In this document: piece after piece, positions 14,853 through 24,088 of the stretch
Position numbering within the stretch: the stretch's first letter is position 1
Layout of the letters: each line of letters opens with the position of its first letter
Assembly (NCBI GenBank): GCA_004555725.1
Contig: SFHC01000002.1
Span: 1-64,000 of the forward strand
Length of the DNA: 64,000 nucleotides
Source of the DNA: [Eubacterium] saphenum
Lineage (GTDB): Bacteria > Bacillota > Clostridia > Peptostreptococcales > Anaerovoracaceae
Reading direction: 5' to 3'
Position numbers and translations under genes: made by a program
Notes under the pieces: generated by a model
The model's database searches: none
Seen by the model: only the letters and a program-made list of their open reading frames with translations
What the model was told of the DNA's origin: nothing

Positions 14853-15869
14853 TTACAGCGGCAGATTGGCATACGCGTCCAGATCCAGTTCGTCTGCGCC
14901 GTGTTTCCGGTATTTATAATAGGCGGCAGACGCAATCATCGCGCCGTTATCCGTACACAGCACCGGATCCGGCCGGTACAGGCGGATGCTGTGCGCGTCG
15001 CAGGCACTCTGCATCTCCTCACGCAGTCTGGAATTTGCGGCAACTCCTCCGGCCATAACCAGTTTCTGTTCCCCCCGTTCTTCCGCAGCCGCGACAGCCT
15101 TGTCGACGATGACATCGACAACAGCCTGCTGAAAACTTGCGGAAATATCCGGGACAGAAAGCTCATGTCCGCGCATCTTCTCTGTATGCACGTAGTTGAT
15201 CACCTGCGTTTTCAGTCCGCTGAAGCTGAAATCATAGCTTCCCTTATCCAGATAAACGCGCTTGAACGCCACTGCGTCCGGATTTCCTTCCTTTGCCGCC
15301 CGGTCCACTTTAGGTCCTCCCGGATAACCGAGTCCGATGACGCGCGCAACCTTGTCATAGGCTTCTCCGGCCGCGTCATCTCTGGTCGATCCGAGCACGC
15401 GGCATTCGTTATAATCCACCACATCCACGATATTCGTATGGCCGCCGGATACGATCAGCGCCAGGAACGGCGGCTCCAGATCCTCATACTGCAAATAGTT
15501 CGCGCTGACATGACCGTGCATATGATTGACGCCGACCAGCGGAATTCCGGACGCCAGAGACAGAGCTTTTGCTGTCGCGACACCGATGACAACCGCACCG
15601 ATCAGTCCCGGTCCGTTCGTCACACCGATCAGATCCACATCCTGAAGCGATATTCCCGCCTCATCCAGCGCCTGCTGAAGCACCGCATTGATGTTCTGCA
15701 GATGATGGCGAGACGCAATTTCCGGAACCACACCGCCGAATTTTGTATGAATGGCAATCTGTGAAGAAATAACATTCGACAGGATCCTGCGTCCGTCTGC
15801 AACGACCGCAATCGAAGTCTCATCACAGCTTGATTCAATTCCCAATGTAATAAATTGCTGATTCCACAT
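14853..15869 (-). CDS. tsaD: tRNA N6-threonylcarbamoyladenosine transferase TsaD
   Basis: Transfers threonylcarbamoyl to A37 of ANN-decoding tRNAs, in complex with TsaB and TsaE. 338 residues, the usual size. ASKHA fold with LGIESSCDETS at the start, the metal-binding HMHGH near 112, and VSGGHTN. ATG at 15869 follows GAGGGACGG. It is the last of tsaE-tsaB-rimI-tsaD, with 122 bases between rimI and tsaD. Confidence 0.97.
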   Translation of the reverse strand: MWNQQFITLGIESSCDETSIAVVADGRRILSNVISSQIAIHTKFGGVVPEIASRHHLQNINAVLQQALDEAGISLQDVDLIGVTNGPGLIGAVVIGVATAKALSLASGIPLVGVNHMHGHVSANYLQYEDLEPPFLALIVSGGHTNIVDVVDYNECRVLGSTRDDAAGEAYDKVARVIGLGYPGGPKVDRAAKEGNPDAVAFKRVYLDKGSYDFSFSGLKTQVINYVHTEKMRGHELSVPDISASFQQAVVDVIVDKAVAAAEERGEQKLVMAGGVAANSRLREEMQSACDAHSIRLYRPDPVLCTDNGAMIASAAYYKYRKHGADELDLDAYANLPL

Positions 15870-15991
15870 GATATCCGTCCCTCTTGCTCTGTCTGTTCTG
15901 TACTCTCACTGTATCTGCCGCGGTAATTCCGCTGATCTTTTTAAACTTCACTGCCGCGCAGGCCTCTTGCGCATCTTATTTGTCCCTAAGG

Positions 15992-16525
15992 TCAGGATAC
16001 CATTTCCGGATCGAACTGGTCCGGGTCGCCGATTCTGAGCATCAGCAGGGCATCCTCATCTCCGTAATAATTCTTGCGCAATCCGTTTTGTCTGAACCCA
16101 AAATGTTCATACAGCTGTATCGCCGCCTCGTTTCCGGCACGGACTTCCAGGATATGACTCTGAATGCCAAGGGAGTCGGTCAGATGAAGCATGGAATTCA
16201 TCATGACGGATGCCACATAACGGCGCCTGTATTCCGGAACCACAGCCACACGCTGGATTTCACACTCGTCCAGAACAATCATGATCTCAATATAGCCGAC
16301 GATTTTCTTATCTACCACGGCGGTCAGAATGGTCAGATTATCCCCGTACTGAATATCATGACGGAACATCGACTCTGAATACGGCTGAGAGAAACAGGTA
16401 CGATCAATCTCTGCAAGGCGCTTGACATCCCTGGTTTCCGCATTTCTGAGCACCATTTCCGCGGCCTCAATATCCGGGTCGTCTTTCAATTCTTCTATTA
16501 GCTGTTTGATATCTTCTATATTCAT
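15992..16525 (-). CDS. rimI: Ribosomal protein alanine N-acetyltransferase RimI
   Basis: GNAT-fold acetyltransferase, by family acting on the N-terminus of ribosomal protein S18. 177 residues, about 25 longer than usual at the N-terminus (MNIEDIKQLIEELKDDPDIE), before the core RNAETRDVKRLAEID. The acetyl-CoA motif VVPEYRRRYVASVMM and the FGFRQNGLRKNYY end are clear. AGGAGAC precedes the ATG at 16525. It sits between tsaB and tsaD, the common arrangement in Firmicutes. Confidence 0.9.
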   Translation of the reverse strand: MNIEDIKQLIEELKDDPDIEAAEMVLRNAETRDVKRLAEIDRTCFSQPYSESMFRHDIQYGDNLTILTAVVDKKIVGYIEIMIVLDECEIQRVAVVPEYRRRYVASVMMNSMLHLTDSLGIQSHILEVRAGNEAAIQLYEHFGFRQNGLRKNYYGDEDALLMLRIGDPDQFDPEMVS

Positions 16526-16540
16526 TCTGTCTCCTGACTT

Positions 16541-17275
16541 TTATCGGCTTCTGAACTTGCGCAGCTTGGCTTCACGCGCGCGCGCCAGAGAACCGTCGCG
16601 GAGTTTCTGCTCCGCTTCTGTCTTTCGCATGTAATCTGGCAAAAGCTCTTCTACGCGGCAGACCTTTCCTGCACAGTAAAGTTCCAGGGCTTCCCGAGCC
16701 GCCATCTCTGCCGTCTGGTAACGGACATCTTCCGGCGCAGTCTCTGCGCCTTCCAGGTATCTGCCGAATTTCTCACTGCCCTGATACGCGTCAATGCCGT
16801 CTCCGTACCAGACCGGCTGCATATGATTCTGCACAACCGCGTCATATACATCCTTCAGCATGCATGGCTGCGGCTCCATGACCGCCGTTCCGTCTGCCCT
16901 GTAAACTGCTCCGTAGACCTGACCACGTCTCGCATTGAAAATCACGGCCGCATCCCGCGCTCCCGTTTTCTGACGGAACATATCCAGCGTGCCTACGCGA
17001 ATGCACGGAATATCCAATGCCTGCGCAAACGCGCGCACAGAGGATACGCCAATGCGGATTCCGGTGTAAGATCCCGGGCCGACCGAAGCAGCTGCCGCGG
17101 CAATCTGCTTTGGTTCGATGCCCTCTTCATCCATCAGCGCCTTTACCAGCGGCATCAGGTTCTTCAGGTGCCCCTTCTCCTCATCGCTGACTTTCATTCG
17201 GATCTGTTCCGTCTCCAGATTGAGCAGAGCCGCTGATCCCAGCGGTCCCGTCGTGTCGATCGCTAAAATGTACAT
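16541..17275 (-). CDS. tsaB: t6A biosynthesis protein TsaB
   Basis: Non-catalytic ASKHA partner that scaffolds TsaD and TsaE in t6A tRNA modification. 244 residues with LAIDTTGPLGSAAL at the start, the GHLKNLMPLV segment and SVGPGSYTGIRIGVSSVRAFAQ (characteristic TsaB signature). Start ATG at 17275 overlaps the end of tsaE by 13 bases, implying translational coupling. Confidence 0.95.
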   Translation of the reverse strand: MYILAIDTTGPLGSAALLNLETEQIRMKVSDEEKGHLKNLMPLVKALMDEEGIEPKQIAAAAASVGPGSYTGIRIGVSSVRAFAQALDIPCIRVGTLDMFRQKTGARDAAVIFNARRGQVYGAVYRADGTAVMEPQPCMLKDVYDAVVQNHMQPVWYGDGIDAYQGSEKFGRYLEGAETAPEDVRYQTAEMAAREALELYCAGKVCRVEELLPDYMRKTEAEQKLRDGSLARAREAKLRKFRSR

Positions 17276-17682
17276 TGATACAGCCGCTCTCCTTCCTTAC
17301 TTCCATACTCCAGAAAAATTACCTTTGTGTCATCCGGCAGAATTTCCGCAACGCGGTCCGCCCATTCGATGATGCATACGCCTCCGGCGTCAAAATATTC
17401 TTCCGCGCCGATATCGATCAGATCCGCGCCGGAATCCAGACGGTACACATCAAAATGATACAGCGGCAGACGTCCGGAATGATATTCATTGACGATATTG
17501 AACGTCGGACTTGTAATATCTTCTTTTACACCGAGTCCTTCCGCAATCGACTTGGTCAGGGTTGTTTTTCCCGTCCCGAGATCCCCGATCAGCGCCAGAA
17601 TCTCACCCGGCTGCGCCTCCTCGCCAAGCTTTCTGCCAAATTCCACGGTCTCTTCTACTCCATTAATAACGATTTCTCTCAC
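17263..17682 (-). CDS. tsaE: t6A biosynthesis ATPase TsaE
   Basis: P-loop ATPase that powers the TsaBD complex. 139 residues from a GTG at 17682; the frame stays open to a TTG at 17706. The Walker A is GDLGTGKTT, preceded by the family's GEILALI strand, and TSPTFNIVNEY, YHFDVYRL and IIEWADR follow. GTG is preferred because it places the P-loop at the distance seen in known TsaE proteins. First gene of the cluster; no clear promoter read. Confidence 0.93.
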   Translation of the reverse strand: MREIVINGVEETVEFGRKLGEEAQPGEILALIGDLGTGKTTLTKSIAEGLGVKEDITSPTFNIVNEYHSGRLPLYHFDVYRLDSGADLIDIGAEEYFDAGGVCIIEWADRVAEILPDDTKVIFLEYGSKEGERLYQCTF

Positions 17683-17746
17683 CCGACTGTCCCCACATTC
17701 CGTCAAAAGGCACAGCGCAAGGATCTTCCTGCGTGCGCCGCCTTGT

Positions 17747-19213
17747 CTATATCACCTTATCCAAATGAAACTCCGCGTCCGCCAGCGTCATAATAGCATG
17801 CGCATAAATCTCGATGGACTGACGAAAACGCTCCAGAGGAATTTTCTCATCTGCCTGATGCATAAGATCCGGATCGCTGAGGAACTGCGCGCCAAACGCA
17901 AGCATATTCGCAAACGGTTTTGCGTATGTCCCGCCTCCGAGCACAATCGCGCGGCCGTCCTGATCGCCTGTGCAGGTCCGGTACGCATCCAGCATCGCCG
18001 TCGCAAGAGGACTGTCTTCCGGCTCATACATCGGTTCCTCGCCGTCTCGCTTTACCAGTCCGACGTGATACGCGTCCAGCTTCTGCGCAATCGCCTCAAA
18101 CAGTTCTTCCTCGCTGCAGTCTACCGGATATCGGATATCTGCAAGCACCGAGACGGCTTCCCTGTCGAATTTTACCAAACCGATATTAAAAGTCAAGTCA
18201 TCGCCGTATTTTCCGGTTCTCGCGCAGCCCAGCCCGCCGCCTCTGCAGTCGAATCCGATGCACGCGTTATAGAAACGGATGAATTCATTCACGTCATCGC
18301 TGGCAAAATCAAGCTGGCCAAGGAAATCCATCAGAATGGACACCGCATTCAGGCCGTCCTCCGGACTTGAGGCGTGTGCCGCCTTTCCTTCAGCGGTAAT
18401 TTCAAGAGACTTGCCTGTCTTCCTGGTGCGAAGCTGAAAATGTGTGCAGCCGGCATACTCATCCGCCTTGCTGCGGATTACATCCCACTCTTCTCCAGAC
18501 ATTCCCGAGAGCAGCGCCCGGGCATGATCCGGAACGATATTCCGCGCCGTTCCCCCTTCCAGGCGCGTAAGCCGAAGGCCGTCCAAAACCGTCTTATGAA
18601 TCTTATGTGCAAGGTCAAAATTCATGATGCCCTTCTCCCCATTCACAAGAGGAAAGCATCCGTCCGGGGAAAATCCGAAGTCCGGGTCCGGAAATGCCCT
18701 TCGGTAATGGGAAAGACCGATCCAGTCTGTCTCTTCATCCAGGCCGGCAATCAGACGGATTTTCCGGTCCGGTACAAATCCGGCGTTCAGAATCGCCTTG
18801 ACCGCATACAGGGCAGCGACCATCGGACCCTTATCATCTGTTGTCCCGCGTCCAAGCATATATCCGTCCTCAATATCTCCGCTGAACGGGTCAAAGCTCC
18901 AGCTTCCGCTCGCCGGAACTACATCCAGATGGCCGATAATGCCGAGCATCTCTGACCCTTCACCGATTTCTGCGTGTCCGCCGTAATGATCTGCGTCTTC
19001 CGTGCGAAACCCCATGGACTTCGCTGTATTCATAAACAACTGATACGCTTCTTCCACACCCTGTCCAAACGGACAGTACGTTCCGTCTTCCAGAACAGCC
19101 GGATCCGTTTTTTCACTGTCGATGCGGACCAGTTTCTGAAGCGTATTCTCCGCCTCCGGAACAATCTTCATGACTGCTTCCTTCAGTTTTTCTACTGTTG
19201 GTTTCTGTGCCAT
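17747..19213 (-). CDS. pepV: Sapep/PepV-type M20 dipeptidase
   Basis: Metal-dependent dipeptidase of peptidase family M20, cytoplasmic. 488 residues. Metal and catalytic motifs are readable: GIIGHLDVVPAS (His, Asp), RGTTDDKGPMVAAL (Asp), GLDEETDW (Glu-Glu), and a C-terminal His in DPDLMHQADEKI. GGAGGGAGCGC precedes the ATG at 19213. It is bounded by a terminator upstream and followed by tsaE 64 bases later. A bare extended -10 (TGGTAGAAT, near 19252-19260) may be its promoter. Confidence 0.93.
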   Translation of the reverse strand: MAQKPTVEKLKEAVMKIVPEAENTLQKLVRIDSEKTDPAVLEDGTYCPFGQGVEEAYQLFMNTAKSMGFRTEDADHYGGHAEIGEGSEMLGIIGHLDVVPASGSWSFDPFSGDIEDGYMLGRGTTDDKGPMVAALYAVKAILNAGFVPDRKIRLIAGLDEETDWIGLSHYRRAFPDPDFGFSPDGCFPLVNGEKGIMNFDLAHKIHKTVLDGLRLTRLEGGTARNIVPDHARALLSGMSGEEWDVIRSKADEYAGCTHFQLRTRKTGKSLEITAEGKAAHASSPEDGLNAVSILMDFLGQLDFASDDVNEFIRFYNACIGFDCRGGGLGCARTGKYGDDLTFNIGLVKFDREAVSVLADIRYPVDCSEEELFEAIAQKLDAYHVGLVKRDGEEPMYEPEDSPLATAMLDAYRTCTGDQDGRAIVLGGGTYAKPFANMLAFGAQFLSDPDLMHQADEKIPLERFRQSIEIYAHAIMTLADAEFHLDKVI

Positions 19214-19290
19214 TGCGCTCCCTCCGTTATCTTAAATATTGCTGATGACTATTCTACCATATATTATGTAAGAATACGAAGACAGGTACA

Positions 19291-19315
19291 GAAAAAGGAG
19301 CCGTTGCGGCTCCTT
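19291..19315 (-). terminator. Terminator of the NifU-like gene
   Basis: Minus-strand stem 19307-19315 with 19295-19303 (9 bp, three-base loop) followed by TTTTTC, 37 bases past the gene's stop. Confidence 0.9.
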
Positions 19316-19351
19316 CCTAAAATCATCCATGCGGACAATTACAGATTTCCA

Positions 19352-19582
19352 TTAATCAACAGCTTCGACGCCCTTGACCTCCGGCACTGCCTGCTGAAGA
19401 ATCTGCTGAACGACCATTCTCAGCGTCATCTGCGCGCCCGGGCATCCGATGCAGTGACCCTGCAGTCTTACCTTAACGACATTATCATCCGTAACATCTA
19501 CCAGTTCCAGATTTCCGCCGTCTCTCTTCAGCACTTCTCTTACCTCATCCAGAGCGGCATCGACACGATCTCTAATCTCCAT
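19352..19582 (-). CDS. NifU C-terminal-domain protein (iron-sulfur scaffold)
   Basis: Small Fe-S carrier of the Nfu type, 76 residues. It contains DEVREVLKRDGGNLELVDV and the cluster-binding Cys-x2-Cys in HCIGCPGA. Such stand-alone domains carry [4Fe-4S] clusters to apoproteins. Monocistronic with its own terminator; divergent from rubrerythrin. The ATG at 19582 has a usable GGAGGA upstream. Confidence 0.93.
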   Translation of the reverse strand: MEIRDRVDAALDEVREVLKRDGGNLELVDVTDDNVVKVRLQGHCIGCPGAQMTLRMVVQQILQQAVPEVKGVEAVD

Positions 19583-19684
19583 AATTCTATCCTCCGTATA
19601 AGCACATATATACTTGATTCTCTCTAATTTACTTCATCCTTATACCCCGCCGTCCCTGAATAGAAACATATTCTTTATCGTAAA

Positions 19685-19715
19685 TTCACAGAAAAGATAA
19701 ATATTATGGTACAAT
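19685..19715 (+). promoter_or_regulatory. Probable promoter of rubrerythrin
   Basis: TTCACA (19685-19690), 19-base spacer, TACAAT (19710-19715). About 100 bases of leader follow. No peroxide-regulator (PerR) box was recognised. Confidence 0.45.
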
Positions 19716-19821
19716 GATTAGGACGGCGGGATTCAGATCGTTAACGGCGGTCATCCATCCGTCATCAGCATACACAGGCGGCATTCTGCCGCTACTCAGA
19801 TTTCAGAAAGAGGTGTTTACT

Positions 19822-20361
19822 ATGAAATGGGTATGTTCAATTTGCGGTTATGTCTATGAAGGACCGGAGCCACCGGAAAAATGTCCTCAGTGCGGAGCTC
19901 CAGCTTCCAAATTCAATAAAATGGATGAAGACGCTGGCTGGGCAGATCAGCACGTTGTCGGTATCGCTCAGGGCGTAGATCCTGAAATCATCAAGGATCT
20001 GCAGGCAAACTTTGCCGGTGAGTGCTCCGAGGTCGGCATGTATCTGGCTATGTCCAGAGTTGCTTTCCGCGAGGGATATCCGGAAGTCGGCCTGTATTAT
20101 GAAAAGGCTGCTCATGAAGAGGCAGAGCACGCTGCCAAGTTCGCAGAGCTTCTCGGAGAAGTTGTTACCGACTCCACCAAGAAGAATCTGGAGATGCGCG
20201 TTGAAGCAGAGCGCGGCGCATGCGCAGGAAAGAAAGACCTCGCCGTTCGCGCTAAACAGCAGAACCTCGACGCCATTCACGACACCGTTCACGAAATGGC
20301 AAAAGACGAAGCAAGACACGGCGCTGCATTCCAGGGCCTCCTGAACAGATACTTCAAATAA
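19822..20361 (+). CDS. Reverse rubrerythrin (NADH peroxidase)
   Basis: Non-heme di-iron peroxidase that reduces hydrogen peroxide in anaerobes. 179 residues. The domain order is inverted relative to classic rubrerythrin: a rubredoxin-like Fe(Cys)4 domain comes first (C5-x2-C8 and C21-x2-C24), then the four-helix di-iron domain with FAGECSEVGMY, HEEAEHAAKF and KDEARHG carrying the Glu/His ligands. ATG at 19822 is preceded by AAAGAGGTG; the open frame extends upstream but without a ribosome site. Terminator at 20427-20470. Confidence 0.95.
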   Translation: MKWVCSICGYVYEGPEPPEKCPQCGAPASKFNKMDEDAGWADQHVVGIAQGVDPEIIKDLQANFAGECSEVGMYLAMSRVAFREGYPEVGLYYEKAAHEEAEHAAKFAELLGEVVTDSTKKNLEMRVEAERGACAGKKDLAVRAKQQNLDAIHDTVHEMAKDEARHGAAFQGLLNRYFK

Positions 20362-20426
20362 ATAGGTTGTCCTCGTGAAGACAAGCGTCAGCGAAGTCTA
20401 AACGATGGAACCTTATTATTTACAAA

Positions 20427-20470
20427 AACCTCCTGCATTAAGCAATCAATAAGACTTAATGCAGGAGGTT
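20427..20470. terminator. Bidirectional terminator after rubrerythrin
   Basis: Perfect 16-bp stem (20427-20442 with 20455-20470), 12-base loop, then CTTTTTTC on the plus strand and GGTTTTTG on the minus strand. It can stop transcription from both sides. Confidence 0.92.
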
Positions 20471-20476
20471 CTTTTT

Positions 20477-20602
20477 TCAGTCAACGTTCTCAGGACAATC
20501 GTAATGAATCTCCTGTTCCAGATATAAGATTCCGGATACGATCCGATGTTTCTCCAGGATTGTATTGGTCCTGTGATGAGGCGCATTCTTTTTCGATATC
20601 AT
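20477..20602 (-). CDS. Possible small protein (41 aa)
   Basis: Minus-strand reading frame from ATG 20602 to TGA at 20477-20479. It ends seven bases before the minus-strand face of the strong terminator. The peptide opens MISKKNAPHHRTNTILEKHR and has no family I recognise. There is no good ribosome site. It may simply be the end of the symporter transcript. Nothing else is seen in 20362-20664. Confidence 0.25.
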   Translation of the reverse strand: MISKKNAPHHRTNTILEKHRIVSGILYLEQEIHYDCPENVD

Positions 20603-20664
20603 TCAGTTTTTGATAAACAGTTCCGAACACCGAACAATTATGCATACATCCAACTCATATTGCC

Positions 20665-22077
20665 CTATTTCCAGTAGTCCAGCTCGTCCGGATGCATTCC
20701 GATCCTCCCGGCATGAAAAACCGGATCTTTTCCTTCTTTCAGCTGACGGTCATAGTCTTCGGCTGCGTCGATTGCTCTTCGGCCGAGAATGATGCAGCAC
20801 GGAATATTGATCATGGCCATCAGTCCCATTGCAATGTCTGCAAGATCCCAGGCCAGATTCATCGGGATTACAGCTCCGATAAATACGATTGCCGCGCATA
20901 CGAGGTGAAAAACATTCATGAATGTACGGCCAGGTTTCTTTTTGCCGTTCAGATACGCAACAGCGTTATCACAATAATACAGGTTTCCGATCAGGGTGGT
21001 AAAGGCAAACATAATCATCGCAATAGTAATAAACGATGGCCCGAATTTACCGAAAACGGAGCGGAGACACTCCTGTACATACGGGGCGCCGGCCTGGCTC
21101 GCAATCCTCTCTGTCCCTGTAAACAGGCACATAAACGCCGTTGCTGTGCAGATCAGCATGGTATCGATGAACACGGAAAGCACCTGTACAAAACCCTGTT
21201 TAACCGGATGCGAGACTTCCGCGGAAGCTGCGGCGTTAGGTGCAGAGCCGACGCCTGCCTCGTTGGAATACAGCCCTCTCTTGATGCCGTACACCATGCA
21301 GGAGCCTCCGATACCTCCGGCAAAAGACCGCGCACTGAACGCATCGGAGAAGATCATCGCGAACACATGCGGCAGCGAAGTGATATTCATCACAATGACA
21401 ATTATAGAAACGGCAATATACAGAACACCCATGAACGGAACCATGACTTCTGTGATATGCACGATTCGCTTTCCGCCTCCCATGATGCAGAACGCTACAA
21501 GCACAGCCAGCACGGCGCCGATGATGATCGGTGTCGTTGCTTTATTGTAAAAATGATAAACGGCAAATGTTGACTGCAGATTGTACGAGCAGAGCAGATT
21601 GAACCCAAACCCGTACGTCAGAAGAAGAAATACCGTAAACAGCGCAGCGAGGCCTTTGCTGTGCAGAGCCGATTCAATATAGTACGCCGGGCCTCCGTAG
21701 CAGCCGCCGGTATGCTCGTCCCTTCTTTTGTAAATCTGCGCCAGAGTGCTTTCAACAAAGGCCGTTGCCGAACCGAGCACAGCCAGAAGCCACATCCAGA
21801 ACACTGCTCCCGGACCGCCCAGGACGATTGCTGTCGATACGCCGATGATATTTCCGGTGCCGACACGAGATGCCGTAGATACCATCAATGCCTGAAAAGA
21901 AGATACCCCTGAACCGTCCTTCGGTTTCTCCATCACAGCGCGGCATGCCGCCGGAAATCTCCGGATCTGTATTCCTCTGGTTTTGACCGTGAAATAGATT
22001 CCTGCTGCCGCCAGGACAATGATCAGGATCGGGAAATACATGATGTTGTCCACTTGATCAAAAAATTTTAAAACCAT
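20665..22077 (-). CDS. Amino acid:cation symporter, AGCS family
   Basis: Inner-membrane Na+/H+-coupled alanine or glycine uptake carrier of the AGCS family. 470 residues with about ten or more hydrophobic segments (e.g. MYFPILIIVLAAAGIYF, AVFWMWLLAVLGSATAFV). The family signature runs through FQALMVSTASRVGTGNIIGV, and GLYSNEAGVGSAP is also present. GAGGGAGT precedes the ATG at 22077. dusB lies 24 bases upstream on the same strand. Substrate not resolved. Confidence 0.92.
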   Translation of the reverse strand: MVLKFFDQVDNIMYFPILIIVLAAAGIYFTVKTRGIQIRRFPAACRAVMEKPKDGSGVSSFQALMVSTASRVGTGNIIGVSTAIVLGGPGAVFWMWLLAVLGSATAFVESTLAQIYKRRDEHTGGCYGGPAYYIESALHSKGLAALFTVFLLLTYGFGFNLLCSYNLQSTFAVYHFYNKATTPIIIGAVLAVLVAFCIMGGGKRIVHITEVMVPFMGVLYIAVSIIVIVMNITSLPHVFAMIFSDAFSARSFAGGIGGSCMVYGIKRGLYSNEAGVGSAPNAAASAEVSHPVKQGFVQVLSVFIDTMLICTATAFMCLFTGTERIASQAGAPYVQECLRSVFGKFGPSFITIAMIMFAFTTLIGNLYYCDNAVAYLNGKKKPGRTFMNVFHLVCAAIVFIGAVIPMNLAWDLADIAMGLMAMINIPCCIILGRRAIDAAEDYDRQLKEGKDPVFHAGRIGMHPDELDYWK

Positions 22078-22101
22078 TTTACTCCCTCATGTTCAATCTC
22101 T

Positions 22102-23076
22102 TTATCCAATAGCTGAAATCGCTGCTTCCAGTTCTTCCGGTTCGACGATCTGGTTGATTCTGCCGCGAAGAGCCGCACTTCCGGGCACGCCTTTCAGATA
22201 CCATCCTGTGATCCCCCTCATCTGACGGACAGCCCGGTATTCCCCTTTCAATTCAGCCAGATCCCTGAACTGCCGAAGCATCATCTGTTTTTTCTCTTCC
22301 AGTCCCGGGGCAGGCTGCAGCGGTCTTCCTTCCCACGCATCCAGAAGATCTCTGAAAATCCACGGATTACCGCGTACCGAGCGGCCGACCATAATGTAAT
22401 CACATCCGGTTTCTTCCATGATGTTCTTTGCGCTTTCCGCGTCCCGCACATCTCCGTTTGCGATAACCGGAATATGCAGTGCGTCCCGAACCTCCGCGAT
22501 TGCTTTCCAGTCTGCTGATCCGGAATAATACTGTTCCCTGGTCCTGCCATGAACCGCGACTGCCGCCGCGCCTCCTTTCTCTGCTGCCAGAGCACATTCC
22601 ACCGCGTTTCGGCTGCTGTCAGAAACACCGAGCCGGATCTTCACGCTTACCGGCTTTCTCGTATGTGCGGCTGCCGCGCGAACGACTGCTTCAATCTGCT
22701 CCGGCTTCTTCATCATCGCGCTGCCGTCTCCGTTTTTATACACTTTAGGAACGGGACACCCCATATTAATATCCAGGATGTCGTTCGGCCTTCCATCCAG
22801 TTTTTCAGCTGCAAAAGCCATGATATCCGGCTCATGCCCAAAAATCTGCAGAGCCGCGTGACGTTCTTCCGGATAACAGAACAGCAGATCATCGGTTTTT
22901 TTATCCCCGTAATACAGCCCCTTCGCGCTGACCATCTCTGAATACGTCATCCCTGCGCCCATTTCAGTGCAGATTCTCCGAAACACCGCATCTGTGATTC
23001 CGGCCATCGGCGCCAGGAAGAACGGATTCTCCGGCTGGACATTTCCAATTGGCGGAAGTTTCTTGTTATTCCACAT
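22102..23076 (-). CDS. dusB: tRNA-dihydrouridine synthase
   Basis: FMN enzyme that reduces uridine to dihydrouridine in tRNA D-loops. 324 residues from the ATG at 23076. FLAPMAGITDAVFRRI binds FMN, DINMGCPVPKV carries the catalytic Cys, and VAVHGRTREQYYSG and the C-terminal helical domain are typical. The start is chosen for the AAGGA nine bases upstream; two in-frame ATGs lie further up. Next gene is the AGCS symporter. Confidence 0.94.
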   Translation of the reverse strand: MWNNKKLPPIGNVQPENPFFLAPMAGITDAVFRRICTEMGAGMTYSEMVSAKGLYYGDKKTDDLLFCYPEERHAALQIFGHEPDIMAFAAEKLDGRPNDILDINMGCPVPKVYKNGDGSAMMKKPEQIEAVVRAAAAHTRKPVSVKIRLGVSDSSRNAVECALAAEKGGAAAVAVHGRTREQYYSGSADWKAIAEVRDALHIPVIANGDVRDAESAKNIMEETGCDYIMVGRSVRGNPWIFRDLLDAWEGRPLQPAPGLEEKKQMMLRQFRDLAELKGEYRAVRQMRGITGWYLKGVPGSAALRGRINQIVEPEELEAAISAIG

Positions 23077-23116
23077 AAAATTCATTCCTTGCTGATTATT
23101 TTTTGTCCTGAGTTCC

Positions 23117-23147
23117 AAAAGAGGGACTGCCGCAACGACAGTCCCTC
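23117..23147 (-). terminator. Terminator of coaX
   Basis: Minus-strand stem 23139-23147 with 23121-23129 (9 bp, perfect) followed by TTTTGG. It begins seven bases past the coaX stop and separates the ftsH-pucR-coaX run from dusB. Confidence 0.85.
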
Positions 23148-23153
23148 CCCTGT

Positions 23154-23993
23154 TTACAGCTTCTGCTGCGCTTCATCGTATGACTTGCTCGTATCCTTAT
23201 GACGGATGTGGTGGCGGTTCTTATGATAGATCATCTGAAGACCCTCAAGCGTCAGCCTGCGGTCGATTGTATCGATGCAGTCAACGCCGCTCGCAACCAG
23301 AGAGGAGAGTCCGCCCGTCGCAACGACACGCACCGGCTTTCCCGGACATACCTCTTCCAGTTCTTTTTTCATCTTTCGGACGATAAATTCCACGCTGCCC
23401 ATCTGTCCGTACACCAGTCCGGACTGCATGCCCTGAATCGTGTTCCGGCAGATCGTGTGTCCCGGATCCTCCAGTTCGACTTTCGGGAGCTGTGAAGTTC
23501 TTTCAAACAGCACCTCTGATGAAATTTTGAGACCCGGAGCAATCGTTCCGCCAAGGTACTCAGCCTTATCCGACACCGCGCAAAAGGTCGTGGCCGTTCC
23601 GAGATCGATGATGATCAGCGGTCCGCCGTACTTATTATACGCCGCTACTGCGTTGACGATGCGATCCGCGCCTACCTGTTTCGGGTTGTCGTATTTAATC
23701 AGAAGTCCGGTCTTGATCCCCGACTCCACAACGATGGCTTTCTTATGGAAATATTTCTCGGCCATGTGGCGGATCGTGAACAGAACAGAAGGAACAACCG
23801 TTGCAATAATCACATCATCGACTGCTTTCGGATCCAGTCCCTCATGTTTAAACAGTTCTACGACAAGCATGCCATATTCATCCGCGCTCTTATGCGGATC
23901 TGTCTCAATTCTCCAGTTTGTAATCAACTTACCGTCTTCATTGAACACGCCGAGTACGGTATTTGTATTTCCGATATCAAATGCTAATAACAT
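23154..23993 (-). CDS. coaX: Type III pantothenate kinase
   Basis: Phosphorylates pantothenate, first step of coenzyme A synthesis; ASKHA fold, potassium-dependent, not inhibited by CoA. 279 residues from ATG 23993. LLAFDIGNTNTVLGVF, VGADRIVNAV, LIIDLGTATTF and RVVATGGLSSLVA are the family motifs. The frame is open upstream to 24035, but the family start is at LLAFDIGN. Third gene after ftsH and the PucR regulator. Confidence 0.95.
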   Translation of the reverse strand: MLLAFDIGNTNTVLGVFNEDGKLITNWRIETDPHKSADEYGMLVVELFKHEGLDPKAVDDVIIATVVPSVLFTIRHMAEKYFHKKAIVVESGIKTGLLIKYDNPKQVGADRIVNAVAAYNKYGGPLIIIDLGTATTFCAVSDKAEYLGGTIAPGLKISSEVLFERTSQLPKVELEDPGHTICRNTIQGMQSGLVYGQMGSVEFIVRKMKKELEEVCPGKPVRVVATGGLSSLVASGVDCIDTIDRRLTLEGLQMIYHKNRHHIRHKDTSKSYDEAQQKL

Positions 23994-24088
23994 GATTTCA
24001 CTCACTTTCAGACGCTCGGCATCCGCGCGCTGCACAGTTCACCTGCGTCATTCTCTCAAGCATCCAGTGTCCTTATTACCTTGTAATT

